Source of the DNA: Virgibacillus dokdonensis | Lineage (GTDB): Bacteria > Bacillota > Bacilli > Bacillales > Amphibacillaceae | DNA length: 6,619 bases | Assembly (NCBI RefSeq): GCF_900166595.1 | Contig: NZ_LT745749.1 | Location: 1 to 6,619, forward strand | Reading direction: 5' to 3' | Shown here: one piece after another, positions 5,071 through 6,619 of the stretch | Numbering within the stretch: the first letter of the stretch is position 1 | Layout: every line of letters begins with the position of its first letter | Program-made: the position numbers and the translations under genes | Notes under the pieces: model-generated | What the model saw: the letters and a program-made list of their open reading frames with translations, nothing else | Databases searched by the model: none | What the model was told of the DNA's origin: nothing

Positions 5071-6303
5071 ATGGAAACAACGGCAAAAACCAAATTAGAT
5101 GAACAAAATAAGCAATTGATTAAAGCTACAGTTCCAATTTTACAAAAGCAAGGGACAGCTATTACAAAGCGATTCTATCAACTTATGTTAAGCAATCACC
5201 CCGAGTTAAATCACCTTTTCAATCAAACGAATCAACGACGTGGCGATCAACCTATCGCATTGGCCAATACGGTGTACGCAGCTGCAGCAAACATTGACCA
5301 GTTAGAAAAAATCGTACCTCACGTCCGGCAAATTGCCCATAAGCATCGAAGTTTAAACGTAAAACCAGACCAATATCCGATTGTTGGGAAATACTTATTA
5401 TTAGCGATGAAAGATGTCTTAGGAGATGTAGCGAGTGATGAAATAATTGCTGCGTGGGAAAAAGCATACGGTATCATTGCGCAACTATTTATCGACATGG
5501 AGCAACAGCTATATGAAGAAGCTGAAGCACAAACTGGTGGATGGACAGGATTCCGTAATTTTAAAGTCATTCAAAAAATAAAAGAAAGCGACGTCATTAC
5601 ATCGTTTTATTTGCAACCTGAAGATGGCCTTGCCATTCCTGATTTTTTTCCCGGGCAGTATATCACGCTGAAAGCAGAGATTCCAGAAGAACCTTACACC
5701 CATCTACGCCAATACAGCTTATCTACATCACCTAACAAAGATCACTACCGAATTAGTGTTAAACGTGAAGCTGGTGATGCCAAAACTCCAAACGGAAAGG
5801 TATCCAATTTCCTACACGAATCGGTGAACGAAGGAAGTGTTTTACCACTTACAGCGCCAGCTGGTGATTTCTTTCTAAATAGAAACGATAACAGACCTAT
5901 CGTGCTCCTTAGTGGCGGAGTAGGAATAACACCAATGATGAGCATGTTGGAAACAGTCATTCATACACAACCGAATAGAAAAGTAGTCTTTATTCATGCT
6001 GCAAAATCAGGTAATTATCACGCATTTAAGGATCGTGTAAATACGATTAGTAAGCAACATGCAAATGTTTCAAGCTATACTTTATATAGTCAACCTGAAA
6101 ACGAGCATCTATGTGATGTAAATGGCTATATCAGTTACAACTGGCTACACTCTGTTCTGCCAACTACCAATGCATCCTTTTATTTCTGCGGTCCAAAAGG
6201 GTTTATGCAAACAACATTGCTTATCCTCAAACAGTTACATGTAGACGATGCAGATATCCATTATGAGGTTTTTGGCCCCGCGGCAGATATGAGCGCTTCG
6301 TAA
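5071..6303 (+). CDS. hmp: Flavohemoglobin, nitric oxide dioxygenase Hmp
   Basis: Hmp is a cytoplasmic enzyme that converts NO and O2 to nitrate using NAD(P)H, protecting against nitrosative stress; without oxygen it slowly reduces NO. The 410-residue protein has the three standard domains. The globin domain (about 1-145) has Y36 (distal, B10), proximal H92 in IAHKH, Y102, and E144 of the proximal charge relay. The FAD-binding domain (about 155-265) has PGQY and RQYSLS (213-218). The NAD(P)-binding domain (about 275-403) has SGGVGITPM (281-289), YFCGP (371-375) and the C-terminal YEVFGP (398-403). Length and motifs are normal, so the protein should be active. It is divergent from nsrR and starts just after the NsrR-type palindrome, implying induction by NO. 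No strong terminator follows; see the hairpin at 6363. Confidence 0.97.
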   Translation: METTAKTKLDEQNKQLIKATVPILQKQGTAITKRFYQLMLSNHPELNHLFNQTNQRRGDQPIALANTVYAAAANIDQLEKIVPHVRQIAHKHRSLNVKPDQYPIVGKYLLLAMKDVLGDVASDEIIAAWEKAYGIIAQLFIDMEQQLYEEAEAQTGGWTGFRNFKVIQKIKESDVITSFYLQPEDGLAIPDFFPGQYITLKAEIPEEPYTHLRQYSLSTSPNKDHYRISVKREAGDAKTPNGKVSNFLHESVNEGSVLPLTAPAGDFFLNRNDNRPIVLLSGGVGITPMMSMLETVIHTQPNRKVVFIHAAKSGNYHAFKDRVNTISKQHANVSSYTLYSQPENEHLCDVNGYISYNWLHSVLPTTNASFYFCGPKGFMQTTLLILKQLHVDDADIHYEVFGPAADMSAS

Positions 6304-6362
6304 CTTTTTTCTATTCTGTTTTGAAGCTGGTATTAACATTTGGAAATAAAGTGATCTTCCAT

Positions 6363-6386
6363 CAGTGGGGGATTTATCCCTCACTG
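6363..6386 (+). terminator. Hairpin after hmp, weak terminator candidate
   Basis: CAGTGGGGGA (6363-6372) pairs with TCCCTCACTG (6377-6386) through 10 positions, one of them G-U, around a TTTA loop. The stem is GC-rich and stable, but TTGCGAATAACC follows rather than a T-run, so it may be an mRNA 3' stabiliser or a relic rather than an efficient terminator. It is the only strong structure in the 157 bp between hmp and the IS30 element. Confidence 0.4.
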
Positions 6387-6460
6387 TTGCGAATAACCAT
6401 TTGTCACGAAATCTTTATGGAGTAATTCTTCCATTTTCTTAAACTTTAACTCCCCTAGAT

Positions 6461-6619
6461 TGTAAAATTAAGCGAGACACCAAAAAAGACATGTCATGAT
6501 ATACTCAACGAATAACCAACCAAAGTTAAGGAGAGTGTATCTGACATGTCCTACACCCATCTTACCAAAACAGAACTGGTATTCATAGAGGAATATCATG
6601 AATTCGGCCTTTCTGGTCG
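6461..6619 (+). mobile_element. IS30-family insertion sequence, left end (truncated by window)
   Basis: The transposase start at 6546 identifies the family. The left terminus is placed near 6461 (TGTAAAATTAAGCGAGACAC), where sequence style changes and where an IS30-type inverted repeat would be expected. This boundary is an estimate, because the right end is outside the window. A TATACT -10 at 6500-6505 could drive the transposase. The octamer GACATGTC occurs at 6488-6495 and again across the start codon (6543-6550). Confidence 0.7.
6546..6619 (+). CDS. IS30-family transposase, N-terminal fragment
   Basis: Twenty-four codons are visible before the window ends. The beginning MSYTHLTKTELVFIEEYH is the characteristic start of IS30-family transposases (YTHLT followed by a short helix that leads into the N-terminal helix-turn-helix). 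AAGGAGAG (6528-6535) lies 10 nt before the ATG. The DDE catalytic region is outside the window, so intactness cannot be assessed. Confidence 0.85.
   Translation, partial: MSYTHLTKTELVFIEEYHEFGLSG

Noticed and set aside
6390..6518. Ten-base direct repeat CGAATAACCA at 6390-6399 and 6509-6518
   Set aside because: It is too short, and one copy lies inside the IS and the other outside with no flanking logic; probably chance.

Overview
The window comes from a low-GC, endospore-forming Firmicute of the family Bacillaceae; an Oceanobacillus/Virgibacillus-type genome is my best guess. The evidence is AT-rich DNA with GGAGG-type ribosome binding sites, GTG and TTG starts, the large Alu-domain form of SRP RNA, a spore-cortex-lytic YaaH/SleL enzyme and a SigB-type promoter. 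No species can be named from the sequence alone.

Layout, left to right. (1) Positions 1-437 are the left end of an ISL3-family insertion sequence: an N-terminal transposase fragment on the minus strand running off the window, plus the element's terminus. (2) Positions 475-826 hold the SRP RNA gene (scr/ffs) on the minus strand with a clear SigA promoter and a terminator. (3) tadA (minus) lies just upstream of scr. yaaI and yaaH (plus) diverge from it. This is the conserved Bacillus origin-proximal order yaaH-yaaI / tadA-scr-dnaX, but where dnaX should start the ISL3 element is found. (4) Positions 3463-3916 contain no gene. They hold two hairpins after yaaH, a compact structured element at about 3691-3820, and a strong bidirectional terminator. 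(5) yfkM (general stress protein 18, minus, with a SigB-type promoter) and nsrR (minus) stand back to back with hmp (plus). A perfect 39-bp palindrome carrying an NsrR-type operator core sits between nsrR and hmp. (6) From about 6461 an IS30-family element starts and runs off the right end.

How the genes work together. scr and tadA are core translation and secretion genes. YaaH/SleL acts on spore cortex peptidoglycan at germination, and YaaI is a cysteine hydrolase of unknown substrate that accompanies it. NsrR, an iron-sulfur NO sensor, most likely represses hmp, the flavohemoglobin NO dioxygenase, and possibly itself, through the shared palindrome. YfkM, a DJ-1/PfpI protein, follows nsrR in the same direction but appears to have its own general-stress promoter. 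The right half of the window is therefore a small nitrosative/general-stress block placed next to the yaaH locus, an arrangement unlike B. subtilis. Nothing here looks like a wholly new multi-gene system. The most interesting features are non-coding: the long palindrome, the structured intergenic element, and a hairpin covering the yaaH ribosome binding site.
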